DNA of 64,000 nt from Actinomadura nitritigenes (GCF_017573545.1 NZ_JAGEOK010000005.1:62001-126000), one strand, 5' to 3'. Positions 32,988 through 41,420 are shown, counted from the stretch's first letter. Notes: a model not told the origin generated them from the letters alone. Numbers and translations: made by a program.

Positions 32988-34094
32988 ATGACGTTCGAGA
33001 TCGGGATCATGACCTTCGGCGAGGTCACGGAGGACCCCGTCACGGGGCGGACGCCGTCGCCCCGGCGGCGCGTGCGCGAGACGATCGAGCAGGCGAAGGT
33101 CGCCGACCAGGCGGGCCTCGACGTGTTCGGCGTCGGCGAGCACCACCGCTCCGACTTCGTCGGGTCGGCGCCGGCGATCCTGCTCGCGGCCGCGGCGGAG
33201 GCGACCGAGCGCATCCGGCTGACGAGCGCGGTCACCGTGCTCGGCTCGGAGGACCCGGTCCGGGTCTGGGAGCAGTTCGCGACGATCGACCTGCTGTCGC
33301 ACGGCCGGGCCGAGATCATCGCGGGCCGCGGCTCCTACACCGAGTCCTTCCCGCTGTTCGGCCACGACCTGCGGGACTACGGAGAGCTCTTCCGCGAGAA
33401 GCTCGACCTGCTGCTCCGGATCCGGGAGCGGAACCCGCTCACCTGGCAGGGGCGCTTCCGCGCCCCGCTCGTCGACGCCGACATCGCGCCCCGCGCCGAC
33501 GGCGGCACCCTCCCGATCTGGGTGGGCGTCGGCGGATCGACGGCGTCCGCTATCAGCACCGGCAGGCTCGGCCTGCCGATGGCGCTGGCCCTGCTGCTGG
33601 GCCCGCTGACCTACCACGAGCGGACGGTCGAGTTCTACCGCGCGGCCGCCGAGGAGGCGGGGCACGACGCCCGCGCCCTTCCGATCAGCATCAACGCCCA
33701 CGGGTACGTGGGGCGCACCAGCCGGCAGGCGAGGGACGTGATGTACCCGTACTTCGCGAAGGGGATGATGGAGAACAACCATCAGCGGGGCCGGGGACTC
33801 CTGCTGCCGCGGGCCGCGTTCGACGCGCAGGCGGCGCCCGGAGCCGGGCTGCTGGTGGGCAGCCCGCAGGAGGTCATCGACAAGCTGCTCGCCTACCACG
33901 AGCTGTACGGCCTGAACCGGGCCGTCATCCAGATGGGCTTCGGCGGGATGCCGCAGAAGGAGCACCTCGAAGCGATCGAGCGGCTCGGCACGGAGGTGGC
34001 GCCCGTCGTGCGCCGCGAGGTCGCCGCCCGCGAGAGCGAGCCCGCCGGTCCTTCCGGCCGGCCCGGGCACGGTGGGAAGGGTGAAGCCGCATGA
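32988..34094 (+). CDS. LLM-class flavin monooxygenase
   Basis: 368 residues with GGAG upstream of the ATG. GVGEHHRSDFVGSAPAILLAA, TERIRLTSAVTVLGSEDPVRVWEQFATIDLLS and GRAEIIAGRGSYTESFPLFGHD are the core of the TIGR03858-type/LLM family of flavin-dependent monooxygenases (each block given in part). The C-terminus is extended and Gly/Pro/Glu-rich. The next gene, an FMN reductase, overlaps the stop by 4 bases, so the pair forms a two-component monooxygenase: the reductase supplies FMNH2 and this enzyme oxidises the substrate. The substrate is unknown; related pairs act on sulfonates and alkyl compounds. Confidence 0.88.
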   Translation: MTFEIGIMTFGEVTEDPVTGRTPSPRRRVRETIEQAKVADQAGLDVFGVGEHHRSDFVGSAPAILLAAAAEATERIRLTSAVTVLGSEDPVRVWEQFATIDLLSHGRAEIIAGRGSYTESFPLFGHDLRDYGELFREKLDLLLRIRERNPLTWQGRFRAPLVDADIAPRADGGTLPIWVGVGGSTASAISTGRLGLPMALALLLGPLTYHERTVEFYRAAAEEAGHDARALPISINAHGYVGRTSRQARDVMYPYFAKGMMENNHQRGRGLLLPRAAFDAQAAPGAGLLVGSPQEVIDKLLAYHELYGLNRAVIQMGFGGMPQKEHLEAIERLGTEVAPVVRREVAARESEPAGPSGRPGHGGKGEAA

Positions 34095-34699
34095 CCGGCA
34101 TGCTCGGCGCAGGGCAGGACGCGCACACCACGGACGCGGCGCTGCGCGTCGTGGTCGTCAACGGCAGCCCGAACGCGCGGTCCAAGACCATGGGTCTCGT
34201 CGCCGCCGTCCTCGACACGTTGAAGGGGATGCTCCCCATCGAGACGTCCCAGGTCGACGTGTACCACCTGGGGCCGGGCTTCACCGGGGCCATCGAGCGC
34301 GACGATGTCACGCCCGAGGTGGAGGCCGCGCTCCGGCTCGCCGAAGGGGCCGACCTCCTGATCGCGGCGGCGCCGGTGTACCGGGGCTCCTATCCCGGCA
34401 TGTTCAAGCACTTCTTCGATCTCGTCGACCAGTACGCGCTCGCCAACAAGCCCGTCCTGCTGGCGGCGACCGGCGGAGGCGACCACCACGCGCTCGTCCT
34501 GGAGCACGCCATGCGGCCGCTCTTCGCCTTCTTCCAGGCGCTGACCGTACCGGTGGCGGTCTTCGCGTCCTCGGGGGCCTTCGACGGCGTCACGCTGCTC
34601 GACCCCCGCGTCTACGGCCGGATCGAGACGGGCCTCGCCGACGTGGCGGACCTTCTCCGATCCCGGGCGACCGGCACGCGAACGCCGGCGGGCGCCTGA
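34091..34699 (+). CDS. NADPH-dependent FMN reductase (MsuE/SsuE-like)
   Basis: 202 residues. VVVVNGSPNARSKTMGLVAAV is the flavodoxin-like phosphate-binding loop, and AAPVYRGSYPGMFKHFFDLVD plus LLAATGGGDHHALVLEHAMRPLF are hallmarks of the MsuE/SsuE/CE1759 group (motifs given in part). It reduces FMN with NAD(P)H for the LLM monooxygenase with which it is translationally coupled. The first 18 residues form a non-conserved extension, so a later start is possible, but the ATGA overlap favours 34091. Confidence 0.9.
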   Translation: MTGMLGAGQDAHTTDAALRVVVVNGSPNARSKTMGLVAAVLDTLKGMLPIETSQVDVYHLGPGFTGAIERDDVTPEVEAALRLAEGADLLIAAAPVYRGSYPGMFKHFFDLVDQYALANKPVLLAATGGGDHHALVLEHAMRPLFAFFQALTVPVAVFASSGAFDGVTLLDPRVYGRIETGLADVADLLRSRATGTRTPAGA

Positions 34700-34713
34700 T
34701 CCGCGAAGACGGC

Positions 34714-34746
34714 GGTGAGCGATGGGATCCGGGGGCGTCGCTCACC
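34714..34746. terminator. Hairpin between convergent operons
   Basis: GGTGAGCGA (34714-34722) pairs with TCGCTCACC (34738-34746) around a 15-base loop, 15 bases after the FMN reductase stop. It is followed by two copies of cccgaacgcccgg before the convergent hemerythrin gene ends at 34798. It could end transcription from either side. Confidence 0.5.
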
Positions 34747-34797
34747 GTCTCCACCGCCGGCGCCGCCCGGCCCGAACGCCCGGCCCCGAACGCCCGG

Positions 34798-35373
34798 TCA
34801 GCCCCGATCGCGGCCGGTCATCCTGTCGAGCATCCGGTCGGCCACGCCGACGACCGGGGCGGTCGCCTTCAGGAGCCCCGGCTTCGGAGGCGTGTTGGAG
34901 TGCGGGCGCGTCGGCGCGAGCCGTTTGGCGGCCTGGAGCCTGCCGCCGAGCCCGGTCGCCTGCTCCGCGGTGATGACCCCGCGCAGGCGCGGCCACACCT
35001 GCTCCTCCTCGAAGTCGATGTGCTCGCGAGCACCGGCGATGAAGTCCGACAGCAGCCCCTCGAACCGGTCCTGCAGCGGATGCACGGCGATGAGGTCGTC
35101 GAGTTCCTGCTTGCCGGACTGCTCCTGCACGATGGCGTGGTCGGCGAGCGCGTCCCCGTCCGGGACGTGCTCGCGGACGGTGGGCCAGAAGTACTCCTCC
35201 TCGACCGCCTCGTGCATGGACTCCGCGGTGATGAGCTTCTGCAGCAGGGTGCGGCGCCGCTCCAGCGCGTTCTCGCTCGCGCCGGTCGCCGCGGTGGGCC
35301 CGGCCTCCAGCTCGTCCAGCATCCGCTTGACCTCGGTGTGGTCGCGTCCCAGCACCTCGAACACGTCTGCCAT
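34798..35373 (-). CDS. Hemerythrin HHE-domain protein
   Basis: 191 residues from the ATG at 35373 with GAGGAGGAC upstream. The four-helix metal-binding pattern is visible: LGRDHTEVKRML, SMHEAVEEEYFWP, LADHAIVQEQS and AREHIDFEEEQVWP carry the His/Glu ligands of a non-haem diiron centre. The last 50 residues (LAPTRPHSNTPPKPG to RMLDRMTGRDRG) are outside the domain. Such bacterial proteins bind oxygen or sense redox state. The second hemerythrin gene lies 35 bases upstream on the same strand, so the two form an operon. Confidence 0.9.
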   Translation of the reverse strand: MADVFEVLGRDHTEVKRMLDELEAGPTAATGASENALERRRTLLQKLITAESMHEAVEEEYFWPTVREHVPDGDALADHAIVQEQSGKQELDDLIAVHPLQDRFEGLLSDFIAGAREHIDFEEEQVWPRLRGVITAEQATGLGGRLQAAKRLAPTRPHSNTPPKPGLLKATAPVVGVADRMLDRMTGRDRG

Positions 35374-35408
35374 CTGTCCTCCTCTGCCGGCGGACGGCTC
35401 GCGGGCGG

Positions 35409-35981
35409 TCAGCCGTGGTCGCGGGCGTTGCGGATCATGTCGCGGACGCGGTCGACGACCGCGGCCATGGGACCGGCCAGCATGTTCTTGGACGCCGACT
35501 CCACCCCCGGGTGCGGGTGGGTGGGCGCGATGGCCTGGGCGGCGCGGACGGCGGCGGCGAAGCCCCTGAGCTGGGTGGGGTTGAACTGGTCGCGGAGCCG
35601 GTCGAACTCGTAGCGCTCCTCGGCGCGGGCGTGGGTGAGCACGTCCATGCGGAGCTTGTCGACGGACTTGAGGAACCGCGGGTCGTCGATGTCCATGCCG
35701 TCCAGCTCCGACAGCAGCTCCTTGGCCTCGCGCTCCTCCGCCAGCCGGTCGTCCACGATGCCGTCGCCGCCGGGCAGCCGCCGCGCGGCCGGGTGGATGA
35801 TCTCCTCCTCGGCGGTCTCGTGGATCGCCAGCAGCCGCACCAGTTGCCGGAAGGCGTCCTCGCGCTCCCGCCCGTCGGAGTGCATCACCTCGTCGAACAG
35901 GTCGCGGATCCGGGCGTGCTGGGCGCGCAGCAGGTCGACGACGTCCTCGCTGGTCCGCGCGTCGGTCGGTGTGGTCTGCAT
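35409..35981 (-). CDS. Hemerythrin HHE-domain protein
   Basis: 190 residues from the ATG at 35981. LLRAQHARIRDLFDEV, LLAIHETAEEEIIHPAARR and THARAEERYEFDRL contain the His and Glu ligands of a hemerythrin-like diiron centre, though the last helix has HARAEE where His-x3-Glu is expected. The C-terminal PTHPHPGVESASKN and MAAVVDRVRDMIRNA tail resembles the tail of its downstream paralogue (GVADRMLDRM), so the pair arose by duplication and diverged. It is the first gene of a two-gene operon and is divergent from the ferritin-like gene at 36210. Confidence 0.9.
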   Translation of the reverse strand: MQTTPTDARTSEDVVDLLRAQHARIRDLFDEVMHSDGREREDAFRQLVRLLAIHETAEEEIIHPAARRLPGGDGIVDDRLAEEREAKELLSELDGMDIDDPRFLKSVDKLRMDVLTHARAEERYEFDRLRDQFNPTQLRGFAAAVRAAQAIAPTHPHPGVESASKNMLAGPMAAVVDRVRDMIRNARDHG

Positions 35982-36209
35982 GAACCCTTCCCTCGTGTGG
36001 ATGTGCACCGCGGGCCGGAGCCGGCGGTGAGCGACGCGGCGTCCCGTACCCGGGGGCGGCGGGGTTAAGCGCGGCGGGTCCGGGGCGCGCCGCCGGCCCG
36101 TCGGCAAAGATCTCGCAATCGGATTCCGGCGCGCGTGCAGAACGGGCCCGCCCGGGTAGGCGCAGCAAGCATCGTCATGATCCGGTCTCATAAGGAGGGG
36201 TGAGCCCCG

Positions 36210-37415
36210 GTGGCCTTCAACCCGCTCGAACACCGCGGTATCCCGCTGGAGGACCAGCTGCGCAACTGGGCGCAGCTGGACGTCGCCCCCATCGACCCCG
36301 ACGAGTCCGATCCCTACACCAAGTGCCGCATCATCACGATGAACGGCATCGAGGTGGAGGCGATCATGTTCAGCCACCACTTCGCCCGCGTGTGCCCGGA
36401 CCCGGAGGTCAAGCAGGAGCTCGCCCGCGTCCGCTACATCGAGGCGCAGCAGCAGAAGGTCGTCAACTGGCTGCTGCCCGGCCAGGCGTCGATCCTGGAG
36501 ACCACCATCAGCTACGAGCAGGTCGCGGTCGACCTGACCGGCTGGGTCGCCCGCATGGAGCCCGACCCCTACCTCAAGCAGGCGTACGAGTTCGGCCTGC
36601 TGGAGGACTTCGACCACCTGTACCGGTACGCCAACCTGTACGAGATCATCGAGCACCGCAAGGCCGAGAAGATCGTCGACCAGCTCACCGAGGTCATGCC
36701 CGGCCGCCCCGGCTACCTGCAGCACCGCGACCCGATGGACAACGTCCGCGAGCCCTACGACAAGGCCACCGCCGCGCCGCTGTCCAAGCTCCACGCCCTG
36801 ACGATCATGTCGGCCGAGCAGCAGACGATGAACTTCTACATGAACGTCGGCCCCATGTACATGGAGCCGATCGCCCGCCAGCTCTACCAGGAGATCGGGC
36901 TCGTGGAGGAGGAGCACGTCACCCACTACGAGTCGCTGGTCGACCCGGGCGAGTCCTGGTGGGAGCGCCTCGTGAACCACGAGTACCACGAGTGCTACCT
37001 GTACTACTCGTTCATGCAGACCGAGACCGACCCGCGCGTCAAGGGCATCTGGGAGCTGCACCTGAACATGGAGCTGGAGCACCTGCGGATCGCCTGCGAC
37101 ATGATGCGCCGCCACGACGGCCGCGACCCCGAGAGCGTCCTGGCTTCCGCGCTGCCCGAACCGGTCACCTTCGAGCCCAACAAGCAGCTCGTCCGGCACC
37201 TGCTCGGCACCCAGATCGACTGCACGACCCTCGGCACCGGCTACGTCCAGGACATGCACGAGCGGTTCGAGAGGATGCAGGACAGGATCAACGCCGAGCG
37301 GCCCCCGCAGGAGCGCGTCATCGACGAGCACCGCGACAAGTTCGGCGACGAGTACCGCGTCGTCACCGACGGCCCGCACCCCGTCGAGCGCCTCCGCGAC
37401 AAGCCCCGGTCGTAA
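36210..37415 (+). CDS. Ferritin-like diiron protein of unknown function
   Basis: 401 residues from a GTG with a strong AAGGAGGGG site. The protein is long-helical and has three Glu-Glu-His type motifs, YEIIEHRKAEK, GLVEEEHVTHYES and NMELEHLRIA, plus SAEQQTMNFYMN, which together look like the metal ligands of a ferritin-like four-helix bundle. It has unusually many Tyr, Met and His residues. No signal peptide is seen. Homologues are conserved proteins without a firm function. It sits between two hemerythrins and a CDGSH protein, so a role in iron or oxidative-stress handling is likely but unproven. Confidence 0.7.
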   Translation: MAFNPLEHRGIPLEDQLRNWAQLDVAPIDPDESDPYTKCRIITMNGIEVEAIMFSHHFARVCPDPEVKQELARVRYIEAQQQKVVNWLLPGQASILETTISYEQVAVDLTGWVARMEPDPYLKQAYEFGLLEDFDHLYRYANLYEIIEHRKAEKIVDQLTEVMPGRPGYLQHRDPMDNVREPYDKATAAPLSKLHALTIMSAEQQTMNFYMNVGPMYMEPIARQLYQEIGLVEEEHVTHYESLVDPGESWWERLVNHEYHECYLYYSFMQTETDPRVKGIWELHLNMELEHLRIACDMMRRHDGRDPESVLASALPEPVTFEPNKQLVRHLLGTQIDCTTLGTGYVQDMHERFERMQDRINAERPPQERVIDEHRDKFGDEYRVVTDGPHPVERLRDKPRS

Positions 37416-37427
37416 CAGGCGCCTCAC

Positions 37428-37475
37428 CGGCTCCCCGCGCCCCCCATGTTTGGCGGGCAGGTGGGGGGTAGCCGG
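37428..37475 (+). terminator. Two-tier hairpin overlapping the leader of the methyltransferase gene
   Basis: An outer stem CCGGCT/AGCCGG (37428-37433 with 37470-37475) encloses an inner stem CCCCCCA/TGGGGGG (37440-37446 with 37462-37468). It follows the ferritin-like gene by 13 bases, but its right arm ends only 5 bases before the ATG at 37481 and touches the GGGAGGG site. It may end the first transcript, hide the ribosome-binding site of the next, or both. Confidence 0.5.
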
Positions 37476-37480
37476 GAGGG

Positions 37481-38128
37481 ATGAGGCTCATGAGGCCGCC
37501 GGGGGTCTACGCTCCCCAAGGCGATACCTTCCTGCTCGTCGAGGTTCTACGGAAGGCTCCGCTGTTGAAGGGGGCCCGCGTCCTGGACGTGTGCACGGGG
37601 ACCGGCGCGCTCGCGCTCGCCGCCGCCAGGGCGGGTGCGGGCCGGGTGACGGCGGTGGACGTGTCCACGCGAGCCGTGCTGGCCGCCCGGGCCAACGCCC
37701 GGTTGAACCGGCTGCCGATCAGGGTCCTGCGGGGCGACCTGTTCGGCCCGGTGGCCGGCCAGGCGTTCGACATGATCGTGACGAACCCGCCGTACGTGCC
37801 GAGCGGGTCCGCGACGGCGGGGCGCGCGGCCCGCTGGTGGAACGGGGGCCCGGACGGCCGGGCGCTGATCGACCGGATCTGCGAGCGGGCGCCCCGCCAG
37901 CTCCGCCGCGGCGGCACGCTGCTGATCGTGCAGTCGGCCGTCTCCGGGGTCCAGGCGACGCTGGACGCGCTGCGGGCCCAGGGAATGACGGCGTCGGTCG
38001 CCGCACGGCGCACCCAGCCGTACGGCCCGGTGCTGCGGGCGCGGGCCGCCGAGCTGGAGGCCGCGGGGCTGGCCCGGCCCGGCGGCCGCTCCGAGGAACT
38101 GGTGGTGGTCCGTGCCGACCGGAACTGA
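37481..38128 (+). CDS. HemK/PrmC-like protein methyltransferase
   Basis: 215 residues. VLDVCTGTGALALAAARAGA is the SAM-binding motif I and MIVTNPPYVPSG the NPPY motif that holds a glutamine (or adenine/guanine) amide for N-methylation. The short length and start MRLMRPPGVYAPQGDTFLL match the HemK2/archaeal-type group, smaller than PrmC. An ATG at 37490 is better spaced from GGGAGGG but would cut the conserved N-terminus. The CDGSH gene overlaps its 3' end by 17 bases, so they are coupled. Targets could be release-factor-like proteins. Confidence 0.85.
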   Translation: MRLMRPPGVYAPQGDTFLLVEVLRKAPLLKGARVLDVCTGTGALALAAARAGAGRVTAVDVSTRAVLAARANARLNRLPIRVLRGDLFGPVAGQAFDMIVTNPPYVPSGSATAGRAARWWNGGPDGRALIDRICERAPRQLRRGGTLLIVQSAVSGVQATLDALRAQGMTASVAARRTQPYGPVLRARAAELEAAGLARPGGRSEELVVVRADRN

Positions 38129-38336
38129 CCGCCCCGCGCCCCGCCGGGTCCGGCTGGACCCGGACGGGCCCGTGCTGGTGGAGGGCCCCGTCGAGGTCGA
38201 GCTGCCGGACGGCACGACCGTGTCGTCCGACCGGTTCATGGTCGCGCTGTGCGCGTGCCGCCGGAGCCGCCGCTACCCGTTCTGCGACACCAGCCACCGC
38301 CGCAAGCCCCGCCGCAGGCCCCCCGCGCCGAGCTAG
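38112..38336 (+). CDS. CDGSH iron-sulfur domain protein
   Basis: 74 residues from a GTG at 38112. The motif LCACRRSRRYPFCDTSHRR gives the three Cys and one His (C-x-C-x(8)-C-x3-H) that hold a labile 2Fe-2S cluster in CDGSH/mitoNEET-like proteins. The rest is a small beta-rich domain and a basic Pro-rich tail. It overlaps the methyltransferase and precedes a convergent diiron-protein gene, an arrangement seen repeatedly in actinomycetes as far as I recall. Confidence 0.9.
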   Translation: MPTGTDRPAPRRVRLDPDGPVLVEGPVEVELPDGTTVSSDRFMVALCACRRSRRYPFCDTSHRRKPRRRPPAPS

Positions 38337-38340
38337 GCCG

Positions 38341-38390
38341 TCCGGCTCCGTCCGGCTCCGTCCGGCTCCGTCCGGCTCCGTCCGGCTTGT
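38341..38390. repeat. 10-bp tandem repeat (four perfect copies plus a degenerate fifth)
   Basis: tccggctccg is repeated four times without interruption from 38341 to 38380, and the fifth copy reads tccggcttgt. The complement (cggagcc) recurs at 38401-38407 and near 38427. The array lies directly after the CDGSH stop and its end forms one arm of the terminator hairpin. Confidence 0.95.
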
Positions 38391-38408
38391 TCGGGCCGGA
38401 CGGAGCCG
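38373..38408. terminator. Bidirectional hairpin terminator
   Basis: CGGCTCCGTCCGGC (38373-38386) pairs perfectly with 38395-38408 around an 8-base loop. It lies between the convergent CDGSH gene (stop 38336) and the diiron-protein gene (stop 38434). The upstream repeat copies offer alternative left arms, so several pairings are possible. Confidence 0.8.
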
Positions 38409-38433
38409 TTGAGGAGCGGCGAGACGGAGCCGG

Positions 38434-39486
38434 TCAGACGGAGCCGGCGGGGAGCGCCTGGAGGAGCGAGGTGCGGCCCGCGCGCCACGACGCCAGCAGG
38501 TGCTCGCCGAACCGGCCCTCCAGGAACTCGGTGGCGCGGACGCCGAACACCACGTCACCGGCGAGGTCGGGCTCCCGGGCCAGCAGGTCGCCGAGGACGT
38601 CGTGCCGGAGCACCTGCTCGTGCACGGCGTCGGCCTCGATGTGCTCGGTGTGGAAGCGCACGCAGCGCGGGCCCGCGCCGAGGCGCTCCAGCGCGGCGGC
38701 CATCCGGCGCGCGGCGGGCGCCGTGGTGATCTCGGCGGCGGCGAAGTGCCCGGCCATCGCGCCGCGCAGCGAGCGGTGCAGGCCGAACAGCGACATCATG
38801 TTGACGATCGCGAGCATCCGCGCCGGGACCAGGTCCAGGTAACGGCCGTAGGACGGGTCGAGGCCGAGGTCCTCCATGAGGTCGGCGAACAGCGCGGAGT
38901 GCATGTCCTCGCCGCGGCCGCCGCCGAACTCGTCGAACTCCACCGCGACCAGCGCCGCCTTCGCCCGGCCCCGCAGCCGGGGGATCAGCCAGGCGTGGGG
39001 GTCGGCCTCCTTGAGGTGGTAGGCGGAGCGGTGCACGGCGTGTTCGCGCACCTGCCACCACTCCCCCTCGTCCCGCAGGTGGTGCGAGACGCCGTACGCG
39101 TCGGCCGGCTCGGCGAGCACCTCGGCGAGGGCGCCCTCCACGTCGTCACCGGAGCCGGTCTCCGCGCGGAGGCCCTCCAGGAAGCGGCACTCGAGCTCAC
39201 CGCGGAGGGCGAGCAGCGCGGGCGCCCACTCCCAGCCGTCGTCGACCCCGCCGAAACCGCGGTAGTGCAGCTCGTAGCAGACGTACAGGGCCAGGTGCAG
39301 GTCCTCGCCGAAGGGATCGGGGGCGTCCCGGCGGGCCGCGGCGCGGGCGGCGTCCAGCATCGGTGCCGGCTCCGCGGGCTCCAGGCGGGAGAGCGCGGCC
39401 AGCACCGCCTCCGACAGCGCACCGCGCGCCGCGGGCAGCGGCGGCCGCGCGCCGATCCGGGACGGGCTCGTCGCAACGGTCGTCAT
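38434..39486 (-). CDS. Iron-containing redox enzyme, haem-oxygenase-like diiron family
   Basis: 350 residues from the ATG at 39486. The protein is helical, with CYELHYRGFGG, VEFDEFGGGRGEDMHSALFADLM and FHTEHIEADAVHEQVL containing repeated Glu, Asp and His that would bind two irons in a haem-oxygenase-like fold (the HDO superfamily). Members oxidise amino acids, fatty acids or other small molecules with oxygen. It converges on the HemK2/CDGSH pair across a strong hairpin and lies 26 bases downstream of the YbdK-type ligase on the same strand. The substrate is unknown. Confidence 0.8.
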   Translation of the reverse strand: MTTVATSPSRIGARPPLPAARGALSEAVLAALSRLEPAEPAPMLDAARAAARRDAPDPFGEDLHLALYVCYELHYRGFGGVDDGWEWAPALLALRGELECRFLEGLRAETGSGDDVEGALAEVLAEPADAYGVSHHLRDEGEWWQVREHAVHRSAYHLKEADPHAWLIPRLRGRAKAALVAVEFDEFGGGRGEDMHSALFADLMEDLGLDPSYGRYLDLVPARMLAIVNMMSLFGLHRSLRGAMAGHFAAAEITTAPAARRMAAALERLGAGPRCVRFHTEHIEADAVHEQVLRHDVLGDLLAREPDLAGDVVFGVRATEFLEGRFGEHLLASWRAGRTSLLQALPAGSV

Positions 39487-39512
39487 GACCCTCCTCGTGC
39501 CTTCCCGGCTGC

Positions 39513-40730
39513 TCACCGGAGCGTCTCGGGCGATGGGCCTGCGGTACCCGCTCCGATCCCATCCATTCGGCCGTCGGCGTCCACTTCGTCCCCGTTCGCG
39601 GAGGTGGGGTGCGGAGACGTCCTGCGGGCGAGCGCCTCGACCACCGCGCGCATGCCTCCGGCCGCCGCCCGGCGCTGGTGGTCGGCGCCCGTCCCCTCGC
39701 GCAGGACGCGTCCGAGCAGCGTCCGCGTCCGGTCGAGGTCGCCGGTCTCCTCCAGGGCGGGCGCCACGTGGTCGAGGAGCGCGGCGGCCAGCCGTGCGGC
39801 CGGGACGCGCCGCTCCCCGACCGGATCGACGCCGTCGCCCGCCAGCCCGTAGCGGGCCGCCGCCCAGACGGCGGCCGCCCCGACCTGGTCGTTCGGCACC
39901 CGGGACGCGGTCCGCCCCGCCGCCAGCTCCGCCAGCGCGGTCCGCACCAGCCCCCGGGTGAGGGCGGCCTGCAGCAGCGCCTCCTCGGCGGTCGGCACGG
40001 CGTCGGCCGCGCGGACCTCGACCGTCGGCAGGTGCGGGGAGGGCCGCGCCAGCCAGAACGACATGGCGGGGTCCACGACCACCCCACATTCGGCGAGCCG
40101 GGCCGTCTCCCGGTCGTGGTCCTCGGCGGACGGGAACCAGGGCGGCAGCCCGGCCCCCGGGAACCGGGCCTGCTGGAGCATCCGCCAGCTCGCATAGCCG
40201 GTGTCGGCGCCACCCGCGTGCGGCGAGTTCGCCGACACGGCCAGCAGGGTCGGGAGCCAGGGGCGCAGGTGGTTGACGACGGCGACCGCGGTGTCCCGAT
40301 CGGCGACGCCGACGTGCACGTGGCAGCCGGACACCTCGTAGTCGCGCACCACGCCCGCGTACAGGTCGCGGATCCGGGCGAACCGCTCCCCCTCCGAGGC
40401 CGGCGGCAGGGGGCCGGGCAAGGGCGCCGTCCCCGAGGAGATCAGCAGCGCGCCCTCCCGCCGCGCGGACGCGGCGAGCTCGCTGCGGGCGGCCGCGAGC
40501 CGCCGCCCCAGCGTCGGCAGATCCGTGCACACCGCGGACGCCGCCTCGACCTGCGTACCGAGGAGTTCGAGGTGGAACTGCGCGCCGGAGGGCATAGGCA
40601 GGCTCCGTGTGCGCGCGAGCACGGCGTCGGCGCGGGCCGTCGTCTCGCCGCTCACAGGGTCGGTGAGCAGGAACTCCTCCTCGACGCCGACCGTCAGCCC
40701 CGGCTCCTCACTGATCGCGGTCGGTCGCAT
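39513..40730 (-). CDS. Glutamate-cysteine ligase-like carboxylate-amine ligase (YbdK type)
   Basis: 405 residues from the ATG at 40730. VGVEEEFLLTDP at the start carries the Glu-rich metal site, and SGCHVHVGVADRDTAV and ASWRMLQQARFPGAGLPPWFPS are typical of the GCS2/YbdK family, ATP-dependent ligases forming gamma-glutamyl or related amide bonds. Actinomycetes make mycothiol rather than glutathione, so the real substrates may differ. The gene is followed by the diiron-protein gene 26 bases away and the two are probably cotranscribed. Confidence 0.88.
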   Translation of the reverse strand: MRPTAISEEPGLTVGVEEEFLLTDPVSGETTARADAVLARTRSLPMPSGAQFHLELLGTQVEAASAVCTDLPTLGRRLAAARSELAASARREGALLISSGTAPLPGPLPPASEGERFARIRDLYAGVVRDYEVSGCHVHVGVADRDTAVAVVNHLRPWLPTLLAVSANSPHAGGADTGYASWRMLQQARFPGAGLPPWFPSAEDHDRETARLAECGVVVDPAMSFWLARPSPHLPTVEVRAADAVPTAEEALLQAALTRGLVRTALAELAAGRTASRVPNDQVGAAAVWAAARYGLAGDGVDPVGERRVPAARLAAALLDHVAPALEETGDLDRTRTLLGRVLREGTGADHQRRAAAGGMRAVVEALARRTSPHPTSANGDEVDADGRMDGIGAGTAGPSPETLR

Positions 40731-40783
40731 GGCGGGGGCCCCTCCCGGTTCCGGCCCGAGCGGCGTGCCCGCTCCGGTGCGCG

Positions 40784-41254
40784 TCAGTGTTCGAGGCCGT
40801 ACAGGACCGCGGCGGTGACCGCGCCGTAGGCGGCGTGCGGGACCAGGTCGCTGATCCAGGACGACACCGGCCAGGTGCGCGGATCGGTGATGCCCAGCGC
40901 GGTCATCGGGCCGCTGCTGCCGAGCATGGCCGTGGCGGTGGCCAGCGCGGCGGTCGCGGCCCGGCCCGGCCGCCAGCCGGCGGCGGTGACCATCCCCAGC
41001 AGCGCTCCGGTGCCGATGCCGGCCACCAGCCCGGTCAGCGGGCCGAGGCCGGAGACGCGGTTGTCCTGCTCGTCGCCCTCGCCCGGCACCGGGATGCCGG
41101 TCTTCTCCGACAGCGCGCGCACCGTCTCCTCGGGCGTGTCGCTTCCCGGGCGTCCGCGCAGGGCCATGTCCAGATAGGTGACGCCGTTGAGCGCGGTCGT
41201 GCCCGCCGCGCCCGCGGCGGCGCCCCGCAGCGCTCCTCGCATCAAGCAGGCCAT
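40784..41254 (-). CDS. Small membrane protein, function unknown
   Basis: 156 residues from the ATG at 41254 with AAGGGG upstream. Hydrophobic segments occur at the N-terminus (ALRGAAAGAAGTTALN), around GLGPLTGLVAGIGTGALLGMV, ATAALATATAMLG and at the C-terminus (AAYGAVTAAVLYG), suggesting four membrane passes. A hydrophilic loop with PEETVRALSEKTGIPVPGEGDE lies between the first two. I do not recognise a named family. It is 53 bases upstream of the YbdK-type ligase on the same strand. Confidence 0.65.
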   Translation of the reverse strand: MACLMRGALRGAAAGAAGTTALNGVTYLDMALRGRPGSDTPEETVRALSEKTGIPVPGEGDEQDNRVSGLGPLTGLVAGIGTGALLGMVTAAGWRPGRAATAALATATAMLGSSGPMTALGITDPRTWPVSSWISDLVPHAAYGAVTAAVLYGLEH

Positions 41255-41420
41255 GCCGCGCCCCTTCCTGATCGTCCGCATCGGCCTCTTGTGCTGCGCT
41301 CCCCGCCGGCGGATCCGGCAAACATCGCACCCGCGCGCCGCGCCGTTCCGGCCCCGCGTGCCCGGCGGCTCGGCGACGGCGCGGGGTGGCGGGCGGGGCG
41401 TCATGTGCTGATCATGGTGG

